A stretch of 51,156 nucleotides of DNA, taken from Gemmatimonadota bacterium. GTDB lineage: Bacteria; Gemmatimonadota; Gemmatimonadetes; Gemmatimonadales; Gemmatimonadaceae. Position numbers and translations under genes: made by a program. Of this stretch, positions 1 to 8,995 are shown piece after piece (the stretch's first letter is position 1; each line of letters begins with the position of its first letter). The notes under the pieces are model-generated. The model had not been told where the DNA came from. It made no database searches and worked only from the letters and a program-made list of their open reading frames with translations. The stretch is taken from contig CANHNQ010000010.1 in NCBI GenBank assembly GCA_947462095.1, forward strand, positions 1 to 51,156. The letters are read 5' to 3'.

Positions 1-21
1 CGCCAACGGAACCGTCTGAAC

Positions 22-912
22 ATGGAACCGACTGACGTCAGCCGCGCGGGGCTCTCGCGCCGTGAACTGCTGCATCGACTCGCCGTCGGCGTTGCCACCG
101 GGGTCGGGGCTGGCGCCCTGATGCCTTCGCTGGTTCGCGCGGCGTCGGGTGACATCGTGGCGCGTGGCCGCATTGACCGTATCGGGCTGCAATTGTACAC
201 GGTCCGTCGTGCCCTGGCGACGGACATCGAGGGCACGATCGCGGCGGTTGCGGCGGCCGGCATCACCGAGCTCGAATTCGCCGGCTACTACGGCAAGACG
301 CCGGCATGGTGGTCGGCGCTCATGAAGCAGCACGGTCTCACCGCGCCGGCGACACACGAAGCGCTACCCCTGACTGATGACGGCTGGTCCGTGATCTTCG
401 ATCGCGCGAAGGGGATGGGGCACGAGATCGTGATCGTGCCGTTCGTGGGCAACAATTACCGTGGTACGCGTGAGAACTGGCTGAAGTTGTCAGAGCGGCT
501 CAACACCGGCGCGCAGAAAGCAAAGGCCGCCGGGCTGCAGTTCGCGTATCACAATCACGACTTCGAGTTCGCGCCGGTGGGTGACACGACCGGCTACGAT
601 TTGCTGACGGCGAACACCGACGCATCACTCGTGAAGCTCGAGCTCGACATATACTGGGCCGTCAAGGCGGGACACGATCCGCTGGCGATCATGACCGCGC
701 ACCCGGGGCGCGTGATCTGCTGCCATGTGAAGGACGCCAGTGCCGCCCCCGAGCGGAACATGCTCGATGTCGGCGCCGGCACTATCGACTTTAAAACGCT
801 GCTGGCCAAGGGCCGTGCGCTCGGTCTCACCCACTGGTTCATCGAACACGATGAGCCGGCCGACCCGCTCGCGTCGATCCGCGCCAGCGCGGCGGCAATG
901 AGGAGCTACTAG
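22..912 (+). CDS. Tat-exported sugar phosphate isomerase/epimerase family protein (xylose isomerase-like TIM barrel)
   Basis: The 296-aa protein has a twin-arginine export signal (SRRELL near residue 12, then a hydrophobic run to about residue 40), so it probably acts in the periplasm. The mature part is an AP-endonuclease-2/xylose-isomerase-like TIM barrel. Expected metal and substrate residues are visible in HNHDFEF (about 177-183), ELDIYW (about 207), CHVKD (234-238) and IEHDE (274-278). Family members isomerise, epimerise or cleave sugars; exported versions in other phyla have been tied to 3-keto-glycoside cleavage. The substrate cannot be read from the sequence. Only three bases separate it from the amidohydrolase gene, so the two are probably co-transcribed. 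Its own promoter would lie outside the window. Confidence 0.85.
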   Translation: MEPTDVSRAGLSRRELLHRLAVGVATGVGAGALMPSLVRAASGDIVARGRIDRIGLQLYTVRRALATDIEGTIAAVAAAGITELEFAGYYGKTPAWWSALMKQHGLTAPATHEALPLTDDGWSVIFDRAKGMGHEIVIVPFVGNNYRGTRENWLKLSERLNTGAQKAKAAGLQFAYHNHDFEFAPVGDTTGYDLLTANTDASLVKLELDIYWAVKAGHDPLAIMTAHPGRVICCHVKDASAAPERNMLDVGAGTIDFKTLLAKGRALGLTHWFIEHDEPADPLASIRASAAAMRSY

Positions 913-915
913 GAC

Positions 916-2346
916 ATGAATCCGATGATGACGCGATGGGCTGCTGCCGTTCTCGTTGCAGCCGCCTCGCCACTGATGGCGCAGCGGGCGCCGGTCGGGC
1001 CGGCGACACGGTCGTACGTGACGGTCGATACGAATGTGCTGGCGCTCACGAACGTGCGCGTCATCGACGGCACCGGCGCGGCCGCGCGTGAGGGACAGAC
1101 GATTGTCGTGCGCGACGGCCGGATCACCGCGGTCGGTGCCGCGGGCAGCGTCGTGGTGCCGGCCGGTGCGCAGGTCATGGATCTCGCGGGCAAGAGCGTG
1201 ATCCCCGGCCTCGTGATGGTGCATGAGCACCTGTATTACCCGGTGGGCGCCGGGACCTACGGCAATCTCACCGAGAGTTTTTCCCGACTGTATCTGGCCG
1301 GTGGTGTAACCAGTATGCGCACGGGCGGCAATATGAACGGCTTCGCCGAGCTGCTGATTGCGAAGGCCATCGCGCGCGGCGAGAAGCCGGGGCCGTGGAT
1401 TGATGCCACGGCGCCCTATCTGGAAGGTCCGGGCATGGGCTTCAATCAGGTCACCATCCTGCGTGACTCGAGCGATGCACGGAAGCTGGTGGACTACTGG
1501 GCCGATCAGGGGGCGACGTCGTTCAAGGCGTACATGAACATCACGCGCGACGAGCTCAAGGCCGCGGCCGATGCGGCGCACAAGCGCGGTTTCAAGATTA
1601 CCGGCCACCTCTGCTCCGTGACCTACCGTGAAGCGGCAGACGCCGGGATCGATGATCTCGAGCACGGCTTCTTCGCCATGAACGACTTCGTGCCCGGGAA
1701 GAAGCTCGACACGTGCAGTGGTCGCGGCGGCGCCGCGCAGAGCATGCTGGCGCAGGCTGATCCGGAAAGCGCCGAGGTGCAGGCGCTGTTCCGGTATCTC
1801 ATCGACAAGAAGATCGCGGTGACCAGCACGCTCACGATCTTCGAAACGTTCACGCCGGGGCGGCCGATGCCTCCCGGCACCGACGTGCTCATCGAACCGT
1901 TGCGCGAGCAGTTCGCGCAACGCTACGCCAGCACGCAGCGCAACACCCAGTCGGTGTACGCCAAGGCGTTCCCCAAGGGGATGGCCATGGAGCGCGCGTT
2001 CGCCAAGGCGGGTGGGACCCTGATCGTGGGTACCGACCCCACCGGCGGCGGTGGGGTGATTGCCGGCTATTCGAATCAGCGTGCGCTCGAGTTGCTGGTC
2101 GAAGCCGGTTTCTCGCCGCTGGAGGCCATTCGTATCGGTACGCTCAACGGTGCCACGTACCTCGGCCGTGGATCACTCACCGGCTCGATCGCCGCGGGCA
2201 AGCTGGCCGATCTCGTCATCATCGATGGCAATCCGGCGGCCAATATCGGTGACATCCGGAAGGTCCAGCTCGTGCTCCGCCAGGGGGTCGGATACGACCC
2301 GGCGCGGCTCGTCGAATCGGTGAAAGGGAAGGTTGGCTTGTGGTAG
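916..2346 (+). CDS. Exported metal-dependent amidohydrolase (imidazolonepropionase/prolidase-like)
   Basis: The 476-aa product has a Sec-type signal peptide ending near SPLMAQ (about residue 23) and an amidohydrolase-superfamily barrel. Metal ligands are visible in order: HEH (103-105), a bridging lysine in FKAYM (about K205), GHLCS (H231), LEHGFF (H250) and the final aspartate in VGTDP (D374). The C-terminal GKLADLVIIDG segment is the usual return of the beta-sandwich domain. Such enzymes hydrolyse cyclic amides, lactones or X-Pro dipeptides; the substrate is not deducible. The ATG follows the previous stop by three bases, so translation is probably coupled. An exported location makes a scavenging role more likely than a biosynthetic one. 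Confidence 0.87.
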   Translation: MNPMMTRWAAAVLVAAASPLMAQRAPVGPATRSYVTVDTNVLALTNVRVIDGTGAAAREGQTIVVRDGRITAVGAAGSVVVPAGAQVMDLAGKSVIPGLVMVHEHLYYPVGAGTYGNLTESFSRLYLAGGVTSMRTGGNMNGFAELLIAKAIARGEKPGPWIDATAPYLEGPGMGFNQVTILRDSSDARKLVDYWADQGATSFKAYMNITRDELKAAADAAHKRGFKITGHLCSVTYREAADAGIDDLEHGFFAMNDFVPGKKLDTCSGRGGAAQSMLAQADPESAEVQALFRYLIDKKIAVTSTLTIFETFTPGRPMPPGTDVLIEPLREQFAQRYASTQRNTQSVYAKAFPKGMAMERAFAKAGGTLIVGTDPTGGGGVIAGYSNQRALELLVEAGFSPLEAIRIGTLNGATYLGRGSLTGSIAAGKLADLVIIDGNPAANIGDIRKVQLVLRQGVGYDPARLVESVKGKVGLW

Positions 2347-2406
2347 TCGCCTGACGCTGTAGCTTCGCCACACGCCTCTCCGTCCTCCCGCCCGCCGGAG
2401 CCCTTT

Positions 2407-3996
2407 ATGAGTGAAGCCAACATCCTTCGCAGTCCGCATCCGGACGTCGAGATTCCAGACACGCCGCTCGTGCCCTTCGTGCTCGGGCGCGTGTCGGAGT
2501 TCCCCGATCACCCCGCGATCATCTGCGGCGTCACGGGGAAGAGCTATACCTATGCGCAGCTCGACGATGCCGTCCGGCACGTGGCGGCCGGATTACATGC
2601 GCATGGCATCCGGAAGGGAGACGTCGTCGGGATCGTAAGCCCCAACCTCCCCGACTTCCCCGTCGTGTTTTATGCGGCGGCGTTGATCGGTGCGATCGCT
2701 TCGACCGTCAATCCGATCGCCACGGCGGAAGAGATCGGCGCGCAGTTCGCCGACAGCGAAGCGCTGCTGATCGTCACCATCCCTGAACTGTTCGAGAAAT
2801 GCTCGGCCGCCGCGCGACTCGCCAGCACGGTGCGCGAAATCGTCGTGTTCGGCGAGGCCGACGGCGCCACGCCGTACCGTGAACTGTTCGCGCATGGCAA
2901 CACGCCGCCTGTCGTCGAGATCGATCCTGCCACGGATGTGGCCGCGCTGCCGTACTCCAGCGGCACATCGGGCATCCCGAAGGGCGTGATGCTCACGCAT
3001 CGCAATCTGGTGGCCAATCTCCAGCAGATGCAGGCCGTCACCGAGGTGATCGACAGCAGCAGCCGGGTCCTTGGCGTGTTGCCGTTCTTTCACATCTACG
3101 GCATGGTCGTGGTGATGGGCGGCGCGCTGCGTCAGGGCGCGTGCATCGTGTCCTTGCCGCGCTTCGACCTCGAGCAGGTCCTCCAGGTGCTCCAGGACCA
3201 CAAGATTCGTATGGCGAACATCGTGCCGCCCATTCTGGTGGCGCTGGCGAAGCATCCCATCGTCGCGAAGTACGACTTGTCCCAGCTCAAGTATCTGTTC
3301 AGCGGCGCGGCACCGCTCGGCACCGAGCTCGCGGCCGCCTGCCAGGAACGACTCGGGTTGACCGTACGCCAGGGATACGGCCTCACCGAGACCAGTCCCG
3401 TCACGCACTTCCATCCCATGGACAACCGCCGCGTCGTGCTTGACTCGGTGGGACCGGCGGCGCCGAACACCGAATGCCGGCTGGTCGATCCCGCCACGGG
3501 CGAGGACTGCGCGCCGGGTGAGCGCGGCGAGCTGTGGCTGCGCGGTCCGCAGGTGATGAAAGGCTACTTCAACAAGCCTGAAGCCACGGCCGCCTGCATG
3601 ACCGACGACGGCTGGTTCAAGACCGGTGATGTGGCCGTCGTCGATGAACTCGGCTGGTACAAGATCGTCGATCGCGTGAAGGAGTTGATCAAGTACAAGG
3701 GGATGCAGGTCGCGCCGGCCGAACTCGAAGCGTTGCTGCTCGGCCATCCTGCCGTGGCCGACGTGGCCGTGATTCCCGTGCCCGATCCGGAGGCTGGGGA
3801 GATCCCGAAGGCGTTCGTCGTGGTGCGGGCGCCCCTCACCGCCGACGAGGTCATGGCCTTTGTGGCGGAACGCGTGTCGTCGTACAAGAAAGTGCGTCAG
3901 GTCGAGTTCGTGGACGCGATTCCAAAGTCGCCATCGGGTAAGATTCTCCGCCGACTGCTCGTCGAGCAGGAACGGCGGCGCGCGCTCCCCTCCTAA
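2407..3996 (+). CDS. AMP-forming acyl-CoA ligase (4-coumarate-CoA ligase-like)
   Basis: The 529-aa protein is an ANL-superfamily adenylate-forming enzyme. It activates a carboxylate with ATP and transfers it to CoA. The P-loop YSSGTSGIPKG lies at 183-193, the GYGLTETS motif at about 323-330, and the hinge and C-terminal domain include GWFKTGD, VDRVKELIKYKG and the catalytic-lysine motif PSGKILRR (K512). Order and length match 4CL/medium-chain acyl-CoA ligases. No membrane segment or signal is seen, so it is cytosolic. It sits 60 bases after the amidohydrolase and 24 before the oxidoreductase, all on +, but nothing else links the three to one pathway. Substrate could be an aromatic or a fatty acid. 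Confidence 0.9.
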   Translation: MSEANILRSPHPDVEIPDTPLVPFVLGRVSEFPDHPAIICGVTGKSYTYAQLDDAVRHVAAGLHAHGIRKGDVVGIVSPNLPDFPVVFYAAALIGAIASTVNPIATAEEIGAQFADSEALLIVTIPELFEKCSAAARLASTVREIVVFGEADGATPYRELFAHGNTPPVVEIDPATDVAALPYSSGTSGIPKGVMLTHRNLVANLQQMQAVTEVIDSSSRVLGVLPFFHIYGMVVVMGGALRQGACIVSLPRFDLEQVLQVLQDHKIRMANIVPPILVALAKHPIVAKYDLSQLKYLFSGAAPLGTELAAACQERLGLTVRQGYGLTETSPVTHFHPMDNRRVVLDSVGPAAPNTECRLVDPATGEDCAPGERGELWLRGPQVMKGYFNKPEATAACMTDDGWFKTGDVAVVDELGWYKIVDRVKELIKYKGMQVAPAELEALLLGHPAVADVAVIPVPDPEAGEIPKAFVVVRAPLTADEVMAFVAERVSSYKKVRQVEFVDAIPKSPSGKILRRLLVEQERRRALPS

Positions 3997-4020
3997 CTTT
4001 CTCATTCCTCGCTCACCGTC

Positions 4021-5259
4021 ATGTCTTCTCCACGTCTCGGTATCGGTTTCATCGGATCCGGATTCAACGCGCGTTTTCACATGCAGGGCTTTCGGCAGGT
4101 GCGTGATGCCGACGTACTCGGAGTGTGGAGCCCCAATGCGAAGAACGCCGCCGCGGCCGCGAAGTATGCGCGCGAACTCGATGTCGGAAACTGCAAGGCC
4201 TACAAGTCGATCACGGAGATGGTGTGCGATCCCAACATCGACGCGATCTGGTTGAATGGCCCCAATCACGCGCGCATCGAGAATGTCGAAGAGGTGTGCG
4301 CCGCCGTTACGTCGGGCAAGGCCACGCTCAAGGGGATCGCCTGCGAGAAGCCGCTCGGCCGCACCGTTGCCGAAGCGAAGCACATTCTCAAGCTCGTGGA
4401 GAAGGCCGGTATCATGCACGGCTATCTCGAGAACCAGTACTTCTCGCCACAGGTGAGCGTCGGGCACAACCTCATCTGGAAGCGCGGCGCCGCGAACACC
4501 GGCCGCCCGTATCTCGCGCGCGCCGCCGAAGAGCACAGTGGCCCGCATATGCCGTGGTTCTGGAACGGCGAGCAGCAGGGCGGTGGGGTGCTGAACGACA
4601 TGATGTGCCATTCGGTACTCGTGGTGCGGCAGCTGCTCACGCCGCCGGGCGAGTCGCTCACCACGCTCGTGCCCAAGCGCGTGACGGGCCATATCGCGTC
4701 GCTCAAGTGGTCGCGCAAGGAGTACGCCGCGCAGCTGAAGAAGTCGATGGGGGTCGACTATCTCAAGAAGCCCTCCGAGGACTTTGCCAGCGTCACCATC
4801 GAGTTCGAAACGCCCAACGGCGGCATGGCGATCGGTGAAGCCACCACCAGCTGGAGCTTCGTCGGCCCCGGCCTGCGCCTCAGCGCCGAGTTGCTGGGCC
4901 CCGAGTACTCGATGAAGTGGAACTCGCTCGAGTCCGGGCTCGACCTGTTCTTCTCGCGTGCTGTGAAGGGCAAGGCGGGCGAAGATATCGTGGAGAAGCA
5001 GATGGCCGAAACGGGGCAGATGCCCGTGGTGGTGAACGAAGCCATCGCCTACGGCTACGAGGCGGAAGACCGCCATTTCGTGCGCGCGTTCCTCGGCAAG
5101 GAGAAGCCGGCGCTCACCTGGCACGACGGACTCGATGTCGTGAAGCTGCTCATGACCGCGTACATGAGCGCCGAGCAGGGCAAGACCATCGAATTCCCGC
5201 CCCGCAACATCGACAAGTTCGTGCCGCAGGTGGCGCAGGGGACGTGGAAACCGCGATGA
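4021..5259 (+). CDS. Gfo/Idh/MocA family oxidoreductase
   Basis: The 412-aa cytosolic protein has an N-terminal Rossmann motif GFIGSGFNARFH (about 8-19) for NAD(P) and the family signature CEKPLG (K110), followed by the alpha/beta C-terminal domain with GGGVLNDMMCHS, where the aspartate and histidine are the expected catalytic pair. The family oxidises sugars, inositols or sugar derivatives at a hydroxyl group. There is no Tat or Sec signal, unlike many periplasmic relatives. Together with the exported TIM-barrel protein upstream and the NupG-like transporter and GH20 downstream it suggests sugar catabolism, but the specific sugar is unknown. Confidence 0.9.
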   Translation: MSSPRLGIGFIGSGFNARFHMQGFRQVRDADVLGVWSPNAKNAAAAAKYARELDVGNCKAYKSITEMVCDPNIDAIWLNGPNHARIENVEEVCAAVTSGKATLKGIACEKPLGRTVAEAKHILKLVEKAGIMHGYLENQYFSPQVSVGHNLIWKRGAANTGRPYLARAAEEHSGPHMPWFWNGEQQGGGVLNDMMCHSVLVVRQLLTPPGESLTTLVPKRVTGHIASLKWSRKEYAAQLKKSMGVDYLKKPSEDFASVTIEFETPNGGMAIGEATTSWSFVGPGLRLSAELLGPEYSMKWNSLESGLDLFFSRAVKGKAGEDIVEKQMAETGQMPVVVNEAIAYGYEAEDRHFVRAFLGKEKPALTWHDGLDVVKLLMTAYMSAEQGKTIEFPPRNIDKFVPQVAQGTWKPR

Positions 5260-5260
5260 T

Positions 5261-5330
5261 GACGGCGAAGTAGGGAGTAAGAAGTACGGGGTATGGAGTA
5301 CGCCCTACCCCGTACTCCCGACCCCTTACT
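5261..5330. repeat. Inverted pair of a GGAGTACGGGG-type repeat between convergent genes
   Basis: AGTACGGGGTA (5283-5293) is the exact reverse complement of TACCCCGTACT (5306-5316), giving an 11-bp stem with a 12-base loop between the convergent oxidoreductase and GH20 genes. The right arm continues as CCCGTACTCCCGACCCC and runs into the GH20 stop codon. A diverged copy of that arm (CCCGTACTCCGGACCCC) again abuts a stop codon at 27225. There is no U-tract, so it could be a repeat family first and a terminator second. Confidence 0.6.
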
Positions 5331-6951
5331 GCTTTCGATAGTTGACATCCAGCGCATCCAGCCGCGCGAGATGGGCCGGTAAGCGCGTCGAGAAGTCCGC
5401 ATAATCCCGCCGCGCCTTCGCGCTCCACAGCACTTCCGACAACGCGACCATGCGCGGATACGCCATGTACTCCACGTGCTTGGCGTTCGGGATGTACTCG
5501 GTCCACAGCTGCGCCTGTGCACCCAGCACGTGCTTCGCTTCGGTGGCGGTGAGCTGCGGCGGCACCGGCTCGAAGGCGTACACGCTGTCGATCGGCGTGA
5601 AGCCACCGATGGCCAGCGGCTCCTTCGACTTGTCGAGCGACTGATAGTGGTCGAAGTACGTATGACTGCCCGGCGCCATCACGACATCGTGGTTGGCCTT
5701 GGCGGCCGCGATACCGCCGTCCATGCCGCGCCATGACATCACCGTCGCGTTCTCGGCGAGACCGCCCTCGAGGATCTCATCCCAGCCGATCATGCGTCGG
5801 CCGCGCGCGGTCAGGAACGTGTCCATCTGCCGGATGAACCAGCTCTGCATCTCGTGCTCGTCCTTGAGGCCGAGTGCCGTGATGCGCGCCTGAATCTGCG
5901 GGTTCGCCTTCCACTGCGCCTTGCCGGCTTCGTCGCCGCCGATGTGGATGTACGGACCGGGGAAGAGCGCCAGCACTTCGGTGAGTACGTCCTGCATGAA
6001 CGCCACCGTACTGTCGGTGGGGTTGAGAATGAAATCGCTCACACCCCACACCTGCAGCACGCCGGGGCTCGAGTCGGGGCGGCTGGAGAGGCGCGGGTAG
6101 GCGTGAATCGCCGCCTGCGCATGCCCCGGCATCTCGATCTCCGGCACCACCGTGATCATGCGCTCGGCGGCGTACGCGACAACTTCCCGCACGTCGTCCT
6201 GCGTGTAGAAGCCACAATGCCGCTTGCTATCGAAGTTGCTCGGCTTGGGATTCGTGATGTAGGGACCAACCAGCGTCTGCTCTCGGCAGGAGCCGATCTC
6301 CGTCAGCAGCGGATACTTCTTGATCTCGATGCGCCATCCCTGGTCTTCCGTGAGGTGCCAGTGAAAGCGATTCATCTTGTGACGCGCGAGCAGGTTGATG
6401 TACTTCTTGACGAATTCCTTCGACTCGAAGTGGCGCGCGACATCGAGATGCGACCCGCGCCACGCGAAGCGCGGCGCATCTTCCACGTGGACGGCCGCGG
6501 CCCGCCACGTGGTGTTGCCCAGGGGCGCGTCGCGGTAGATGGACGCCGGCAGCAGCTGCTTGAGCGTTTCGAGCCCGTAGAACGCGCCGGCCGGACCGCT
6601 GGCCGTGATCACCACGCGCGTGGGCGATACGTCGAGCGTGTACGCCTCGGGGCCAAGCGCCGCCCTGTGCACCAACACGATGCCACCACCGGCAGCAGTT
6701 CCCGCGGTGGCGCGACGCACCACCGTGAGGTCGAACCCCGTGGGATTGGCCACGTCGCGCACGAAACGGCGCGCAACACCCGCGAAGGCCGGATCGGCGT
6801 GCACCACCGTGCGCGCCGTCAGCGTGAAGGCGCCGGCGCGGGGCACCAGGACGACAGGACGCGGCACGATCGCGTACGCGCTGCTGTCAGCCGGCATCGC
6901 GGGGGCGGGGGCAGGCAGCGTCAGCAGCGCGGCCACGATCAGATGACGCAT
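5326..6951 (-). CDS. Exported beta-N-acetylhexosaminidase (glycoside hydrolase family 20)
   Basis: The 541-aa protein is an exo-acting GH20 enzyme that removes terminal GlcNAc or GalNAc by substrate-assisted catalysis. The signal peptide ends near APAMPA. A GH20b-like N-terminal domain (AIVPRPVVLVPRAG) precedes the barrel. HIGGDEA carries the catalytic Asp-Glu pair (D340-E341), and HWHLTEDQGWRIEIK is the usual first-strand motif. The ORF track extends 94 codons upstream, but those overlap cutC and read as a shadow; the ATG at 6951 starts a normal signal peptide 13 bases after cutC. It is the last gene of the MFS-cutC-GH20 operon. The product is probably periplasmic. Confidence 0.93.
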   Translation of the reverse strand: MRHLIVAALLTLPAPAPAMPADSSAYAIVPRPVVLVPRAGAFTLTARTVVHADPAFAGVARRFVRDVANPTGFDLTVVRRATAGTAAGGGIVLVHRAALGPEAYTLDVSPTRVVITASGPAGAFYGLETLKQLLPASIYRDAPLGNTTWRAAAVHVEDAPRFAWRGSHLDVARHFESKEFVKKYINLLARHKMNRFHWHLTEDQGWRIEIKKYPLLTEIGSCREQTLVGPYITNPKPSNFDSKRHCGFYTQDDVREVVAYAAERMITVVPEIEMPGHAQAAIHAYPRLSSRPDSSPGVLQVWGVSDFILNPTDSTVAFMQDVLTEVLALFPGPYIHIGGDEAGKAQWKANPQIQARITALGLKDEHEMQSWFIRQMDTFLTARGRRMIGWDEILEGGLAENATVMSWRGMDGGIAAAKANHDVVMAPGSHTYFDHYQSLDKSKEPLAIGGFTPIDSVYAFEPVPPQLTATEAKHVLGAQAQLWTEYIPNAKHVEYMAYPRMVALSEVLWSAKARRDYADFSTRLPAHLARLDALDVNYRKQ

Positions 6952-6964
6952 GTCGGTCCTTCGG

Positions 6965-7624
6965 CTAGCGGGTGGCCAACGCCTGTATGACGTCGCGGAC
7001 AATCGTGGGATCCGTGGCGCGTGCGTGCACTTCACGCACGTGGCTCTGGTCGATGATGCGCTGCACGTTCTCCGCGCGGACGTTCCCCCCCGCCAGCACG
7101 ACCAGCTGATTGCCGGCGCGCGCCTGCAGCGCCTGCAACATCGAGGCACCGTCCAGCGCGGTGTGGCCGTGTCCCGACGTGAGGATGTAGTCGACGTCGA
7201 GGAGCAACAGCTGCTCCAGCGCCTCCAGCGCATCCGGGGTCCGATCGAACGCCCGGTGAAACGTCACTTTCATCGGGCGCGCCAGTGCCACGAACTCGGC
7301 GAGCTGACGCATGTCGACCGTGAAGTCGCTGTGCAGTGGACCGAGCACGACACCATCCACGCCCAGCGTCTTCGCGGTGACGATGTCGTTGCACATCACG
7401 TCCATGTCGTCTTCGTCGTACAGAAAGCTGTTCGTGTGCGGACGGATCATCACATGCAACGGGATCGTGAGTTCATCCCGGCAGCGCACGATCAGGCCGA
7501 GCGACGGCGTGGTGCCCCCAGGGCCCGGTCCGCACAGTTCCACGCGTCCGGCGCCGAACTGCTCGGCTGCGCGTGCGGTCTGCACGGAATCACAGCATGC
7601 TTCCACCAACGTGGCAGCAGACAT
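6965..7624 (-). CDS. cutC: CutC family protein
   Basis: The 219-aa TIM-barrel protein has family hallmarks: LVEACCDSVQTA at the N-terminus, GAGRVELCGPGP, HVMIRPHTNSFLY and the C-terminal LVVLAGGNVRAENV. CutC was named for copper homeostasis in E. coli, but its catalytic role is unsettled. Here it lies inside a sugar operon, nine bases after the MFS transporter and 13 before the GH20 hexosaminidase, with no copper gene nearby. That context argues for a job in amino-sugar or glycan metabolism. The family call is secure; the biochemical function is not. Confidence 0.92.
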   Translation of the reverse strand: MSAATLVEACCDSVQTARAAEQFGAGRVELCGPGPGGTTPSLGLIVRCRDELTIPLHVMIRPHTNSFLYDEDDMDVMCNDIVTAKTLGVDGVVLGPLHSDFTVDMRQLAEFVALARPMKVTFHRAFDRTPDALEALEQLLLLDVDYILTSGHGHTALDGASMLQALQARAGNQLVVLAGGNVRAENVQRIIDQSHVREVHARATDPTIVRDVIQALATR

Positions 7625-7633
7625 ACGCCCGTC

Positions 7634-8857
7634 TCAGTGTGCGGCCGCCGCCGCGTGATCGACGCGGGCGGACGGACGGAAGAGGAACAGAAACACGGCA
7701 AACACCGCGACGGCGCCGATGGCCGCTACCTGCCACACCTGCAGCCAATCGTGCGCGGCGACGCCGGCAGTGCTGCTGGCGTAGCGGTTCACCACGCTCC
7801 CCGAGACCGACGCGCCAACGAAGTACCCGACGCCGTTGGTCACCAGATTCAGGAAGCCCTGGGCGGCCGCGCGCACCTTGGGGCCGGCCACTTCGTCGGT
7901 GTAGATCTGTCCGGCCACGAAGAAGAAGTCGTAGCAGATGCCGTGCAGGAGGATGCCGGCGTAGATCAGCCACATGCCGCCCCCCGCGTCCCCGCGGCTG
8001 AAGGCGAAGTAACGCAGCCCCCACGCCAACATGCCGACCAGCATGATCCACTTGATCCCGAGCTTCCGCAGCGCGAACGGGAGCAGCAGCATGAAGCCCA
8101 CTTCCGATGCCTGACCGAAGGACATGATCCCGGCCGCATTCGGTACGCCGATCTCGTTCATGAACGGATTGGCAAAGGCGTAGTAGAACTGCAGTGGGAT
8201 GCAGAGCAGGAACGAGCCGAGCACGAAGATCACGAAGTCAGGGCGCTTCAGCAGCTGGAGCGCATCCAGGCCGATGGCATCGCGGACGCTGAACGGCGCC
8301 CCGGCGGCGCGCGGCGGCGTGTGCGGCAACAGCAGGGCGAAGAGCCCGAGGGCGATCGAGCCGGCGGCCGAGATCTGCATCGGGACGGCGAGTTTGTCGG
8401 CGTGCAACACGAAGCCGACCAGAATGCCCGACGACACGATCCACCCGATGGTGCCGAATACGCGAATGATCGGGAAGTCGCGCGTGGAGTCCTTCACGTT
8501 GTGCAGCGAAATCGAATTGGTGAGCGACAGCGTGGGCATGTAGCAGAACGCATACGCCAGCAGCAGCGGGTAGAAGCCGCTCCACTCGGTTTGCTGCGAC
8601 ATCAGGTACATCAACACCGCGCCGATGAGATGCAGCACCGCCAGCAGCTTCTCACTCGCGAAGAACCGGTCGGCCACGATACCCATGAAGAACGGCGAGA
8701 CGATGGCGGCGATGGCCGTCGCCCCATAGGCCGCGCCGATCTGGGTATCCGTGAAGTGCAGCGTCTGGCCGAGGTAGGTGCCCATGGTGACGAACCATGA
8801 TCCCCAGACGAAGTACTGGAGAAACATCATGATTGACAGGCGTCCCTTCGTTCCCAT
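7634..8857 (-). CDS. MFS transporter, NupG-like nucleoside/sugar:H+ symporter family
   Basis: The 407-aa protein shows about twelve hydrophobic helices and starts with [20 protein letters not shown], the characteristic opening of NupG/XapB-type nucleoside permeases. [13 protein letters not shown] is the usual MFS loop 2-3 region. Known family members import nucleosides, but homologues in sugar clusters are thought to carry sugars or glycosides. It is the first gene of the operon with cutC and GH20, so an N-acetylhexosamine or small glycan is a reasonable cargo (inference). A GGGAG ribosome site lies about nine bases before the ATG. Confidence 0.88.
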   Translation of the reverse strand: MGTKGRLSIMMFLQYFVWGSWFVTMGTYLGQTLHFTDTQIGAAYGATAIAAIVSPFFMGIVADRFFASEKLLAVLHLIGAVLMYLMSQQTEWSGFYPLLLAYAFCYMPTLSLTNSISLHNVKDSTRDFPIIRVFGTIGWIVSSGILVGFVLHADKLAVPMQISAAGSIALGLFALLLPHTPPRAAGAPFSVRDAIGLDALQLLKRPDFVIFVLGSFLLCIPLQFYYAFANPFMNEIGVPNAAGIMSFGQASEVGFMLLLPFALRKLGIKWIMLVGMLAWGLRYFAFSRGDAGGGMWLIYAGILLHGICYDFFFVAGQIYTDEVAGPKVRAAAQGFLNLVTNGVGYFVGASVSGSVVNRYASSTAGVAAHDWLQVWQVAAIGAVAVFAVFLFLFRPSARVDHAAAAAH

Positions 8858-8995
8858 TATGGCAGCTCCCGGAGGCGGGTGTGACGGGGTACAACGCAGT
8901 GGCCGTGATCGTCAGGGCTGGAAAGCCCCGACTGGCGCGCCCAAAAGTGTATGACCGGTGCTGGATATGCGGAAGGCATGAGGCCACCTTCAGGT

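Noticed and set aside
625-1920. 431-codon ORF on the minus strand
   Set aside because: It is antisense to the TIM-barrel and amidohydrolase genes, both of which have full family motifs; composition is typical of a shadow.
2593-5124. 843-codon ORF on the minus strand
   Set aside because: It is antisense to the acyl-CoA ligase and oxidoreductase genes, is rich in His/Arg/Asp as expected of a high-GC shadow frame and has no domain motif.
6950-8800. 616-codon ORF on the plus strand
   Set aside because: It is antisense to cutC and the MFS gene and shows the His/Arg/Asp-rich composition of a shadow.
8908-8935. GGGCT-GGAA-AGCCC hairpin before the rhodanese gene, considered as a riboswitch
   Set aside because: The stem is only five pairs and no riboswitch consensus is recognisable around it.
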